Shown here: piece after piece, positions 1 through 8,621 of the stretch
Position numbering within the stretch: the stretch's first letter is position 1
Layout: the number at the start of each line of letters is the position of its first letter
Assembly: GCA_947492825.1 (NCBI GenBank)
Contig: CANLNT010000002.1
Span: forward strand, 903,810-967,809
Direction of reading: 5' to 3'
DNA: 64,000 nucleotides
Origin: an uncultured Paracoccaceae bacterium
GTDB taxonomy: Bacteria > Pseudomonadota > Alphaproteobacteria > Rhodobacterales > Rhodobacteraceae
Position numbers and translations under genes: made by a program
Notes under the pieces: model-generated
Told to the model about the DNA's origin: nothing
Seen by the model: only the letters and a program-made list of their open reading frames with translations
The model's database searches: none

Positions 1-2
1 CA

Positions 3-53
3 CGCCAGATGCCAGACTTTGATGACCTCCCGGGGATGTGGCGGGAGCAATAG
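3..53 (+). CDS. possible C-terminal end of a gene entering from the left edge
   Basis: An open frame runs from the left edge to a TAG at 51-53 and reads as a short, mixed-charge tail ending in LPGMWREQ. Only about 17 codons are visible, too few to name a family. It could equally be chance, because the DNA just downstream (54-399) has no convincing coding frame. I record it as a possible partial gene end. Confidence 0.2.
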   Translation, partial: RQMPDFDDLPGMWREQ

Positions 54-399
54 GTCCGCTTTGCGGGACAAAGCCGACTTGTGCTGTGGCTGCCATTGCT
101 GACGCAGCATTGCATTGCAGGTGTAGCGATGAACTTATTGCAGTACAAAAGGTGTCACTGAACCGGTCATTCAGAAAGCCGAAACCAGGCAATATTCAAT
201 CATCCTGTCGCTGGTTGATTGAGCTGGATCGCGTAATACAGGACATATCATGACCGGATTTCAACTTCCCGCCAACACACCCAAACGCAGAGCATCGTAC
301 AAGGGCCGCCTCTCCGGGCAAAAGCGTCTGTTGCTTTCCCCGACGCGCCCAAACCAGCGTTGCACGGCAAGGGCACAAAATTTCCCGGCCTCATAACGT
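54..399. other. 346-bp stretch without a recognised gene, left of the aldehyde dehydrogenase pseudogene
   Basis: None of the frames here has the look of a conserved protein, and no tRNA shape or strong terminator was found. A 14-base string, CCGCTTTGCGGGAC, occurs near 56-69 and again at about 58566-58579, which suggests a dispersed intergenic repeat. A 48-codon frame at 250-396 was considered and rejected. The stretch lies just past the 3' end of the minus-strand operon. Confidence 0.4.
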
Positions 400-1897
400 T
401 CAGAAGTCGAACTTGACGCCTTGGGCCAGCGGCAATTCGTCGGAATAGTTCACCGTATTTGTCTGACGCCGCATATAGGCTTTCCAAGCATCCGAGCCGC
501 TTTCGCGCCCGCCGCCGGTTTCCTTTTCCCCGCCAAAGGCACCGCCGATTTCCGCACCCGATGGCCCAATATTGACGTTCGCAATTCCGCAATCAGACCC
601 TGTGGCTCACATGAAGGTTTCGGCCTCGCGCATATCCATCGTGAAGATGCACGATGATAGGCCCTGCGGGACACCATTGTGCAGCGCCATGGCCTCCTCA
701 AAGGTATCGTAGTCCACGACATAAAGGATGGGTACAAAGGTTTCCGTGCGCACTATGTCTGACTGTTTGGGCATATCAACGATGGCAGGGGCTGCGTAGG
801 CACCGCCTGTCCCAACCTTCACGGCCTCGCCGCCGTATACGGTGCCGCCCTGCACCTTTGCTGCGGCCAATGCGGATTGCATCGCGGTCAGGGCGTGCTG
901 ATCAATGAGTGGGCCAACCAATGTGTCATCGCTGCGCGGATCGCCGACAGGCAGGCTTGCGTAGGCTTTGGCCAGTTTGTTCACCAGATCAGTGCGGACC
1001 GAATTGTGGACAATCAAGCGGCGCAATGTGGTGCAGCGTTGGCCTGCGGTCCCGACAGCTGAAAAGACAATGGCGCGCACCGCCATGTCCATATCGGCGG
1101 AAGGGGCCACGATCATGGCGTTGTTGCCCCCAAGTTCAAGGATCGGGCGGCCAAACCGGGCGGCGACCTGCGGGCCGACGATGGATCCCATGCGTGTTGA
1201 TCCGGTTGCAGACAGGATCGGAACATCGGGCGAGGCCACAAGGGCTGCACCCACATCTGCACCGCCGATGACAACCTGAACCAGACCTTCGGGGGCATCG
1301 CCAAACCGCACCAGCGCGCGTTTCATGATCCTCATCGCGGCCAGCGCCGTTAGCGGGGATCTCTCAGAGGGTTTCCAGATGACCGGATTGCCGCACACAA
1401 GCGCAAGGGCAGCGTTCCATGACCAAACCGCGACGGGAAAGTTAAAGGCCGTGATCACGCCGCAAGGGCCCATCGGATGCCAAGTTTCCATCATGTGATG
1501 ACCGGGACGCTCGGACGCAATTGTCAGTCCATAGAGTTGGCGTGACAGACCGACCGCAAAGTCGCAAATGTCGATCATTTCCTGCACCTCGCCCAAGCCC
1601 TCGGAGGCGATCTTGCCTGCTTCCAGCGTTACCACGGCGCCCAATTCGGCCTTGGCGGCGCGCAGTTCTTCGCCCAGAAGGAGGACCAATTCGCCGCGCC
1701 GCGGGGCGGGCACCTGACGCTACGCTTTGAAGGCGTCCTGAGGCCCTTCGATGATTGCACCCATGTCCGACAACGGGGTTTCATGGACCTGCGCGACCTC
1801 AGTTCCGTCAAATGGGGGAGCACACAGTCAGGCAACCCCCTTTCAGTTCGGCATCGGTCAGTCCTGCGGCTTTGAGAGTATCGCCATGAATTGTCAT
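400..1897 (-). pseudogene. amaB: ALDH7-type 2-aminoadipate-semialdehyde dehydrogenase, broken by one frameshift and two stop codons
   Basis: The remains of an NAD-dependent aldehyde dehydrogenase of the ALDH7 (AmaB/antiquitin) type, which oxidises 2-aminoadipate 6-semialdehyde to 2-aminoadipate. The ATG at 1897 follows a good ribosome site (AGGAAAGAG). An extra base in the A-run at 1810-1812 shifts the frame after CSPI. The corrected frame meets TAG at 1720-1722, where Trp is expected (FKA-stop-RQVPAPRR). A TGA at 607-609 then interrupts [24 protein letters not shown], after which the frame stays open to the natural stop at 400-402. Repaired, it would be about 498 residues, the family's usual length. 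The catalytic regions LELGGN and GQRC are intact, so the decay looks recent. It is the last gene of its operon, 12 bases after the acyltransferase gene. Three lesions make sequencing error unlikely. Confidence 0.88.
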
Positions 1898-1909
1898 TTG
1901 GCTCTTTCC

Positions 1910-2938
1910 TTAAGTCACGATAGCCCGCTGCGCCGCGTTACCCATCGCGATAAGGAACGGCGCGTCGGCTTGTCTGGATTGAAAATCGGCTTTCGTCGCA
2001 AGGCCCTGCCAATTCGACAAAATCAGCGACTGGGCAACGGCACCGCCAAGCGTGGTCCCCGGCCCGGTGATGATGAAAAGGTCGGGCGCAAACTCTCGCG
2101 CAGCAATGGCGATGGCGCGCGTAAAGTTATAGGTTTCAGTCACTTGGGCTCCCAACGTGTAGTCATAAAGAGCGTCGGTGTCAGACGCATCCGGCCACCA
2201 GATTGCCCCGCGCCCATCAATCAAAGGCAGGTTCGGCTGACCAATCAGATGACGGGACAGGCGTGTGCGACCTTGTTCAGCTACCTGGGTCTGAAGGGCT
2301 GTGTGAAAGGCGGCGTGATTTGGCAAACGCATGGGGAAACGGCCCTGAACGGGTGGAACGGACGCCTCGAACGCGGCAAGGCCTGCGTCATTGCCTGCCA
2401 GAACCAGCATGCCGCCAAGGTCGATGGACAGGGCGAGAACGTTGCCTTTGCGGTCGTTAATTTCTGCGACAGTGTCGAGAAAAGCAGCTTTGCGTTCAAG
2501 GTCCGGCACCCAATCTTCCCCAACAAACGGATAGATCAATTGCCCTCCGATCAATGCCTCTTGCATCAGCGTGCCCATGGTATTGCTGATCTCAAAGCCC
2601 GCTTGCGGGGTGACGGACCCGCCGCAGGCAAGGGCCGAATACCAGCCCATCGAATTGCCGGTCACAGCGACGATGTCGATTTCATTGCGGTTGATACTCA
2701 GGTGGTCCCCGATCGTTGCCGCAAAGATCAGACCCGACGCGATGTCGCCACGAGTATGAGTCGCCGCGCTGAACCGGGCTGCGCCATCAAGGTCCGTAAC
2801 TGTTGTCTGACCCGCCGCTGTGCGGGTCGTGTCAAATTCGGCCATCAATTGGCGGTCGGGAAAATGGCGCGACAGATAGCCAAGCTCGTCTTTGTTATAA
2901 GTCCCGCGACCGGGGCAAATCAGCACGGCTGTTTTCAT
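1910..2938 (-). CDS. FabD-like acyltransferase domain protein
   Basis: A 342-residue protein of the malonyl-CoA:ACP acyltransferase fold. The nucleophile elbow GNSMG lies at about residues 94-98 (Ser96) and the likely catalytic His is in LPNHAAFHT at about 208. FabD enzymes carry an Arg four residues before the MQEA motif that binds the free carboxylate of malonyl groups; here that position reads Met (TMGTLMQEA). This suggests the acyl group is not malonyl and perhaps has no free carboxylate. The start overlaps the end of the E1 gene by four bases, so the two are probably translationally coupled. Its role beside an E1 that has no E2 partner nearby is unknown. Confidence 0.75.
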   Translation of the reverse strand: MKTAVLICPGRGTYNKDELGYLSRHFPDRQLMAEFDTTRTAAGQTTVTDLDGAARFSAATHTRGDIASGLIFAATIGDHLSINRNEIDIVAVTGNSMGWYSALACGGSVTPQAGFEISNTMGTLMQEALIGGQLIYPFVGEDWVPDLERKAAFLDTVAEINDRKGNVLALSIDLGGMLVLAGNDAGLAAFEASVPPVQGRFPMRLPNHAAFHTALQTQVAEQGRTRLSRHLIGQPNLPLIDGRGAIWWPDASDTDALYDYTLGAQVTETYNFTRAIAIAAREFAPDLFIITGPGTTLGGAVAQSLILSNWQGLATKADFQSRQADAPFLIAMGNAAQRAIVT

Positions 2939-5121
2939 CGACCCGCCCCAATCAGCTGTTTTGTGGCTGCAATGATACCGTCCGTGTCAGGCATCGTGGC
3001 GCCATAGGCTGGGCCGGTTGCAATGAAACTGTCATGGGCCGCAAGGCGAGCTTGTGGAAGGGTTGTTTGCTCGGCGATCAATGTCATCACCGCCTCGGAA
3101 ACGCCGCCTGTGCGGCGGGTTTCGTCGACGATCAGGGCGTGTGAACATCCTTCCAAAGCGGCCATGAGGGCGGCCTTTGGCAGCGGCGACAGCCAACGCA
3201 GGTCGATCACACGGGTGTCAATGCCATCTGCGGCCAGCCGTGCCTGTGCCTGCAGCGACAAGCGGTGTCCATTGGCGAAGCTGATCAGCGCGACGGGGCC
3301 GTCGCCGGTCATTCCGACATCGCCAAGTGCGATACTCTCGTTCGGGGCCGGGTATGTCCGCATCCAGCCGCGATCTCCGTCTTTGTGCAGATCTCGCATT
3401 GGATAAAGCGCGATGGGCTCCAGGAAGACCACCAACCGCTGTTCCTCGCGCGCCAGTCTTACGCATTCGCGCAGCATCCGGGCTGCATCGGCCCCGTCAG
3501 ACGGGCAGGCGAGGATCAGACCGGGAATATCGCGCAACACGGCGACGGAATTGTCATTATGGAAATGCCCGCCAAAGCCCTTTTGATAGCCAAGCCCCGC
3601 GATGCGCAGCACCATCGGGTTGGTAAATTGACCATTGGAGAAAAACGGCAAGGTTGCCGCCTCACCGCGTAGCTGGTCCTCGGCGTTATGCAGATAGGCA
3701 AGAAACTGGATTTCAGGCATCGGCAAAAAGCCGTTTTGCGCAAGGCCGATGCCGAGACCCAGAATGGATTGTTCGTCCAGCAAGGTGTCGATCATCCTGT
3801 CAGGGCCAAAACGTGAGTGCAGCTTTTGCGTCACGCCATAGACGCCGCCCTTTCGGCCCACGTCCTCGCCCATCATGACGATTTCGGGGTATTCCAGCAT
3901 CAGATCGGTCAGCGCCCAATTGAGAAGCCGGGACATCGGCTGGGGCTGATCCATGGATTTCAAATCACTGCCAAAGGCGTTTGCCCGGGCCTCCGGTGTC
4001 GGCCCGTTGGTGGGCTTGCAGTCCCGTCGCGGCGGGATCAACGACGCCATAACATCGCTGGCTGATTTCAGGCGCGGTCGCGTGACAACTTCGGCCGCGA
4101 CTCGACCCACGCGCGCCTGTGTTTCGTTGTAGATCGTCAGTGCATCTGATGGCTCAAGCGCGCCGGCATCTCGTAACAGGCGTACCGAGTGCAAAAGCGG
4201 ATCGTTCGCCTCGTCTGCTTCGACTTCGGCTTTTGGAAGATAAGTCGTGGGCATATCTGCGCCGGCATGTCCGAAAAGCCGCACGGTCCGGATGTGCAGG
4301 AATGCAGGCTTGCGGCGGCTACGCACAAAATGCGCAGCCTCTTGTGCCACGCGGAAGGTGTCAAAGATATCCAACCCGTCGCAGGAAAAGTATTTCAGGC
4401 CTGGCCGCCAAGCAAAATTGGCGGCGACCCAGCCGTCAGGCGTCTTGGTGGAAATGCCGATGCCATTGTCTTCGCACACGAAAATCAGAGGCAGCGGCAC
4501 GGATTGATAGGCGGTCCAGCCCGCGGTGTTGAACGCCCCTTGGGCGGTCGAATGGTTGGCTGAGGCATCGCCAAAGGAACACATCACCAGCCCGTCGTCT
4601 TCCAGCAAGCGGTGTTCAGGTGGTCGACGTCGCGCAAGGCCAATGGAATAGGCCGCCCCGACCGCTTTGGGCAAGTGGCTTGCGATGGTCGAGGTCTGCG
4701 GCGGGATCATCAGCGCGCGGCTGCCCAGCACCTTATGGCGACCACCGGAAATCGGATCCTCGGACGAGGCTGCAAAGCTCAGCAGCATATCCCAAGTCGC
4801 CGATTGGCCCGGCACCTGATCGGCGCGCGCCAATTGGAAAGCCGCATCGCGGTAATGCAAAAACGCCATGTCTGTCGGGCGCAGTGCCGCAGCAACAGCA
4901 GCCATGCCTTCGTGGCCAGACGATCCAATGGTGTAGAACCCTTGCCCCGCCTTTTGCATCGCCCGTGCCTGCATATCCAGCGCGCGGCTCAGGACCTGGG
5001 CGCGAAACAGTCCCACCGCCTGCGCAGGCCGCAAGGGACCGGACGGCGCGTTTCCCTGGGGCAGATCGTTCGTCCCGACCCGCACCGCAAAGTTCTCATG
5101 CACGATTGACGCACGATCCAT
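2935..5121 (-). CDS. fused alpha-beta 2-oxoacid dehydrogenase E1 component
   Basis: A 728-residue thiamine-diphosphate enzyme with the alpha and beta subunits of a branched-chain-type E1 joined in one chain. The alpha half (about 30-350) has HYRD and the diphosphate/Mg motif GDASAN with the paired Asn in CEDNGIG at about 220. The beta half (about 390-728) begins LLNWAL and carries MGEDVG and DTLLDEQSILG. It decarboxylates a 2-oxoacid and passes the acyl group to a lipoyl E2, but no E2 or E3 gene is in this window. Between an aminotransferase/gcdH pair and an ALDH7 gene, 2-oxoadipate is the likeliest substrate; branched-chain 2-oxoacids are the alternative. I chose ATG 5121, which has GAGGG 8-9 bases upstream, over TTG 5127. 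Confidence 0.85.
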   Translation of the reverse strand: MDRASIVHENFAVRVGTNDLPQGNAPSGPLRPAQAVGLFRAQVLSRALDMQARAMQKAGQGFYTIGSSGHEGMAAVAAALRPTDMAFLHYRDAAFQLARADQVPGQSATWDMLLSFAASSEDPISGGRHKVLGSRALMIPPQTSTIASHLPKAVGAAYSIGLARRRPPEHRLLEDDGLVMCSFGDASANHSTAQGAFNTAGWTAYQSVPLPLIFVCEDNGIGISTKTPDGWVAANFAWRPGLKYFSCDGLDIFDTFRVAQEAAHFVRSRRKPAFLHIRTVRLFGHAGADMPTTYLPKAEVEADEANDPLLHSVRLLRDAGALEPSDALTIYNETQARVGRVAAEVVTRPRLKSASDVMASLIPPRRDCKPTNGPTPEARANAFGSDLKSMDQPQPMSRLLNWALTDLMLEYPEIVMMGEDVGRKGGVYGVTQKLHSRFGPDRMIDTLLDEQSILGLGIGLAQNGFLPMPEIQFLAYLHNAEDQLRGEAATLPFFSNGQFTNPMVLRIAGLGYQKGFGGHFHNDNSVAVLRDIPGLILACPSDGADAARMLRECVRLAREEQRLVVFLEPIALYPMRDLHKDGDRGWMRTYPAPNESIALGDVGMTGDGPVALISFANGHRLSLQAQARLAADGIDTRVIDLRWLSPLPKAALMAALEGCSHALIVDETRRTGGVSEAVMTLIAEQTTLPQARLAAHDSFIATGPAYGATMPDTDGIIAATKQLIGAGR

Positions 5122-5132
5122 TCTCAAAACCC

Positions 5133-6335
5133 TCAGAAAAACGCCTGAAGGCCGGTTTGCGCGCGGCCAAGGATCAATGCGTGGACATCATGTGTGCCTT
5201 CATAGGTGTTCACAGTTTCAAGGTTCTGGGCGTGCCGCATCACATGGTATTCCGCCATGATCCCATTGCCGCCATGCATGTCGCGCGCATGTCGTGCGAT
5301 ATCCAACGCCTTGCCGCAATTGTTGCGCTTTATCAGGGAAATCACCTCGGGCGCGCAGGTGCCTGCGTCCAACATCCGGCCCGCCCGCAGGCTGCCCTGC
5401 AGGCCAAGGGCGATGTCGGTCTGCATATCAGCCAGCTTTTTCTGGAACAGCTGCGTTTGGGCCAGCGGGCGGTCGAACTGCTTGCGATCCAGACCATAAG
5501 CCCGCGACCGGTGCCAGCAATCTTCTGCCGCGCCCATGACACCCCATGAAATGCCGAAACGTGCGCGGTTCAGGCAGCCAAACGGGCCCTTCAGCCCCTC
5601 GACCCCGGGCAACAGCGCGTCTTCACCCACGTCGACGTTGTCCATCACGATTTCGCCCGTGACGGACGCCCGGAGCGATAGCTTGCCGCCGATCTTGGGC
5701 GCGCTGAGGCCTGTCATGCCCTTGTCCAAGACAAAGCCGCGTATCTTTCCGCCGTGAGCCTCTGATTTGGCCCAGACCACAAAGACATCCGCAATGGGTG
5801 AATTGGAAATCCACATCTTTGCGCCGTTGATGACATAGCCGCCCTCGGTCTTTTTGGCGGTCGTTTTCATACCCGCAGGGTCACTGCCTGCATCCGGTTC
5901 GGTCAGACCGAAACAGCCGATCAATGTGCCAGCGGCCAGACCGGGAAGGTATTTCTGCTTTTGCGCCTCTGACCCATAGGCATGGATCGGATACATCACC
6001 AAAGAGCTTTGAACCGACATCATTGACCGGTATCCGCTGTCCACCCGCTCAACCTCGCGGGCGACCAGACCATAAGCCACGTAACCCGCGCCGATGCCAC
6101 CGTATGCCTCGGGGATCGTAACGCCCAGCAGCCCCATTTCACCCATTTCAGCAAATATTTCTGGGCTGACGGTTTCGTTTAGATAGGCGTCCGTGATGCG
6201 TGGGGCGAGTTTATCCGTCGCATAGGCGCGCGCGCCGTCTGCGATCATCCGCTCTTCTTCGGTCAGTTGGTCGGACATGCGGAACGGATCTTCCCAATCA
6301 AATCCGCTGAGCGAGGGGCCAAAGCCGTCTTTCAT
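5133..6335 (-). CDS. gcdH: glutaryl-CoA dehydrogenase
   Basis: A 400-residue FAD acyl-CoA dehydrogenase that converts glutaryl-CoA to crotonyl-CoA and CO2, passing electrons to ETF. The N-terminal segment FDWEDPF, the FAD-site [12 protein letters not shown] and the C-terminal [15 protein letters not shown] with the catalytic Glu are typical of the glutaryl-CoA branch rather than short-chain dehydrogenases. Length is normal. It overlaps the aminotransferase stop by four bases upstream and is followed closely by the fused E1, so the three form one transcription unit. This gene anchors the cluster to the lysine/2-aminoadipate/glutarate route. Confidence 0.93.
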   Translation of the reverse strand: MKDGFGPSLSGFDWEDPFRMSDQLTEEERMIADGARAYATDKLAPRITDAYLNETVSPEIFAEMGEMGLLGVTIPEAYGGIGAGYVAYGLVAREVERVDSGYRSMMSVQSSLVMYPIHAYGSEAQKQKYLPGLAAGTLIGCFGLTEPDAGSDPAGMKTTAKKTEGGYVINGAKMWISNSPIADVFVVWAKSEAHGGKIRGFVLDKGMTGLSAPKIGGKLSLRASVTGEIVMDNVDVGEDALLPGVEGLKGPFGCLNRARFGISWGVMGAAEDCWHRSRAYGLDRKQFDRPLAQTQLFQKKLADMQTDIALGLQGSLRAGRMLDAGTCAPEVISLIKRNNCGKALDIARHARDMHGGNGIMAEYHVMRHAQNLETVNTYEGTHDVHALILGRAQTGLQAFF

Positions 6336-7528
6336 TGTGTTTTCCTCTCAAGGGCGTCGGTGACCCGCGTCAAAGCGGTCGACAGGTCTGCGTCAGAATA
6401 GGCAAATGACAGGCGCAAATGGCCGGGCAGACCAAAGGCGCGGCCCGGAACAATCGCGACACCTGCGGTGTCCAACAGCCACGCGCAAAGGGCAGCGTCA
6501 TCGACAAAGGGACCGCCCGCGTCCGTCAGCAGATCAGCGCAAGACGGGAATGCGTAGAATGCGCCATCCGGCGCGGGACACGTAAGTCCAGAAACTGCAT
6601 TTAGCCCTGATACGACCGTATCGCGGCGTTTCAGAAAAAGGGCACGGCGGGTGTCCAGCAGGCTGCGGTCTCCGGTGACCGCAGCCAGTGCGGCGGCTTG
6701 CGCGACAGAACACGCCCCAGAGGTCACTTGACCCTGAACCTTGATCATCGCCGAGATCAGCGCCGCAGGGCCGATGCCCCAGCCAATGCGCCATCCGGTC
6801 ATTGAAAACGCTTTTGAGACACCGTCCACAATCAAGGTGCGGTCACGCAGATTAGGGGCCGCGTCTGTGAAAGAGGCGAAAGGCACGTAACATAGCTCGC
6901 GGTAAATCTCGTCGGCCAGCACCATGACGCCGGGTTGCGTTTCAAGAACGGTCGCAAGGGCGGCGATCTCCTCCGCAGCATAGACAGCACCCGACGGGTT
7001 CGAGGGAGAATTCAGCATCAGCCACCGGGTGCGCGGGGTCAGCGCGGCGGCCAATGCATCGGGTGTCAGCTTGAACCCAGTGTCCATGCCACAGGGGACG
7101 ATCACTGGAACGCCACCGGCAAGACGCACAATATCGGCGTAACTGGTCCAGAACGGGGCGGGCATGATCACTTCATCACCAGCGTTCAACGTCGCCAGCA
7201 TGGCATTGGCGATCACTTGTTTGGCGCCGGTCGAAATCATGACATCGGACACCTCGACGCCTGCGTCTTGGGCGACGGCGTTGCGCAATTCGGCCGTGCC
7301 AGCCGTCGCGGTGTAACGCGTCTGGCCCGCGCGCGCTGCGGTGTTCGCAGCCTCTATGATATGATCAGGCGTTGGCAGGTCCGGCTCACCGGTCGAGAGC
7401 GTTACGATATCTTTCCCCGCCGCCCGCAACCGCGCCGCCCGTTCCGATATCTGCACGATTTCAGAAAGGTCGATGCCGTCCAACCTGTTGGCGGGCCTAA
7501 GTTCGGATGAAGCAGGGGTATTTTGCAT
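6332..7528 (-). CDS. class I pyridoxal-phosphate aminotransferase, probably acting on 2-aminoadipate
   Basis: A fold-type I aminotransferase related to aspartate aminotransferases. It shows [12 protein letters not shown] near the N-terminus, [10 protein letters not shown], the ADEIYREL aspartate loop and the PLP-lysine motif [16 protein letters not shown]. The operon context (next genes gcdH and E1) points to 2-aminoadipate to 2-oxoadipate conversion, but the sequence alone fits a general aspartate/aromatic enzyme. Two ATG starts are possible: 7570 and 7528. I use 7528, giving 398 residues, because it matches family length and leaves more room for a promoter between this gene and the divergent LysR gene; 7570 cannot be excluded. 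Confidence 0.85.
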   Translation of the reverse strand: MQNTPASSELRPANRLDGIDLSEIVQISERAARLRAAGKDIVTLSTGEPDLPTPDHIIEAANTAARAGQTRYTATAGTAELRNAVAQDAGVEVSDVMISTGAKQVIANAMLATLNAGDEVIMPAPFWTSYADIVRLAGGVPVIVPCGMDTGFKLTPDALAAALTPRTRWLMLNSPSNPSGAVYAAEEIAALATVLETQPGVMVLADEIYRELCYVPFASFTDAAPNLRDRTLIVDGVSKAFSMTGWRIGWGIGPAALISAMIKVQGQVTSGACSVAQAAALAAVTGDRSLLDTRRALFLKRRDTVVSGLNAVSGLTCPAPDGAFYAFPSCADLLTDAGGPFVDDAALCAWLLDTAGVAIVPGRAFGLPGHLRLSFAYSDADLSTALTRVTDALERKTQ

Positions 7529-7625
7529 TTTACTCACGGCCAAGGGTGGACAGCTATCTTGTGTTGCCATGTTTTAATGCAAACGGCTATCAAGACTCAC
7601 GCGCATCTATTTGAGAAAAACTCAC

Positions 7626-8507
7626 ATGTTTGGTCCCCGCCGTTATCTGCCGTCCATTCCGTCTCTTCTTGCATTGGAGGCGGTTGACCGGCTGGGCACG
7701 GCGACAGCTGCGGCAAGCGAACTGTCGCTGACCCACAGCGCAGTTAGTCGGCAGATCAAAGTCATGGAGGGGCAGATTGGTGTAAAACTGGTCGTGCGTG
7801 ACGGCGTTGGTTTGAAATTGACACCTGCGGCACATGACTATTGCGGACAGATACGCGCCATGCTGGCTGATCTGTCGCAAAACACGCTGCGCCTGCGGGC
7901 AAATCCGGCGGGGGGTAGCCTAAATCTGGCGATCCTGCCTGCGTTCGGGATGCACTGGCTGGCCCCGCGCCTGAAATCATTCGCGGTGGAGCATCCCGAA
8001 GTAACTGTCAATCTGTCGACGCGGCTCAGGCCATTTGATTTTGACCGCGAACCGCTGGATGCCGCCATCCACTACGGCGCCCAAGACTGGCCGGGCGTTG
8101 GGTATCTGCGCCTTGCCGGCGAAGAGCTGTTGCCAGTCTGCGCGCCAAGTTTCCTGGCGAAACCCCTCGCCAGCGTTGCTGACTTGACGGACTTGCCGCT
8201 TCTACATCTGGAAACGCGATCCGGCGCTTGGCAAGACTGGTTTGGCCGTCAGGGTGTGAGTGTCGGCGCTGTTCCGGGGATGTTGTTCGATCAGTTTTCC
8301 ACAATGGCACAAGCCGCCGTTCACGGCATGGGAGTTGCGCTGTTGCCGGACTATCTGGCGCAGTCCGAGATCGCGCGTGGCAGGCTGACCTCGGCGTTTG
8401 GAAGCCCGACCCACACCGATGGGCAGTATTTCCTCGTCTGGCCGGAACAGGCTCCGATCAAGCCTCAGGTCGAGAAATTCATGACCTGGATTGTCGGTAC
8501 CTTATGA
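7626..8507 (+). CDS. LysR-family regulator, GcvA type
   Basis: A 293-residue LysR regulator with an N-terminal winged helix (LPSIPSLLALEAV, then SLTHSAVSRQIKVMEGQIG) and a C-terminal substrate-binding domain ending in a GcvA-like SALLP/DYLAQ region. It is transcribed away from the aminotransferase-gcdH-E1 operon with about 97 bases between the starts, the classic arrangement for a LysR regulator controlling its neighbour. The co-inducer is unknown; 2-aminoadipate or a lysine-related compound would suit the operon. ATG 7626 is preferred to the upstream TTG at 7611 because it begins the conserved MFGPRRYLPS segment. Confidence 0.9.
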   Translation: MFGPRRYLPSIPSLLALEAVDRLGTATAAASELSLTHSAVSRQIKVMEGQIGVKLVVRDGVGLKLTPAAHDYCGQIRAMLADLSQNTLRLRANPAGGSLNLAILPAFGMHWLAPRLKSFAVEHPEVTVNLSTRLRPFDFDREPLDAAIHYGAQDWPGVGYLRLAGEELLPVCAPSFLAKPLASVADLTDLPLLHLETRSGAWQDWFGRQGVSVGAVPGMLFDQFSTMAQAAVHGMGVALLPDYLAQSEIARGRLTSAFGSPTHTDGQYFLVWPEQAPIKPQVEKFMTWIVGTL

Positions 8508-8598
8508 GCGGCAGAAAGACCCACCTTACCTTTTTGCTCGGCACGGTGAAAACACGCACAGAGGCACATAAATGTTCGCTTTTCTGCCCCCTGAATCG

Positions 8599-8617
8599 GC
8601 TGGGCGCAGAGCCCAGC
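8599..8617. terminator. short perfect hairpin between convergent genes
   Basis: GCTGGGC, a five-base loop GCAGA, then GCCCAGC form a perfect 7-bp stem. It sits four bases past the stop of the minus-strand fused gene, in the gap where that gene and the LysR gene converge. There is no clear U-run on either side, so it may be a weak or Rho-assisted terminator or an mRNA 3' end stabiliser. Confidence 0.4.
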
Positions 8618-8621
8618 ACGT

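Noticed and set aside
250..396. 48-codon open frame on the plus strand next to the ALDH7 pseudogene
   Set aside because: Composition is basic and low in hydrophobic residues, with no recognised motif and no ribosome site; the region is probably untranslated 3' sequence.
607..609. selenocysteine or readthrough at the internal TGA of the ALDH7 gene
   Set aside because: ALDH7 enzymes do not have selenocysteine at this position, and two more lesions exist in the same gene.
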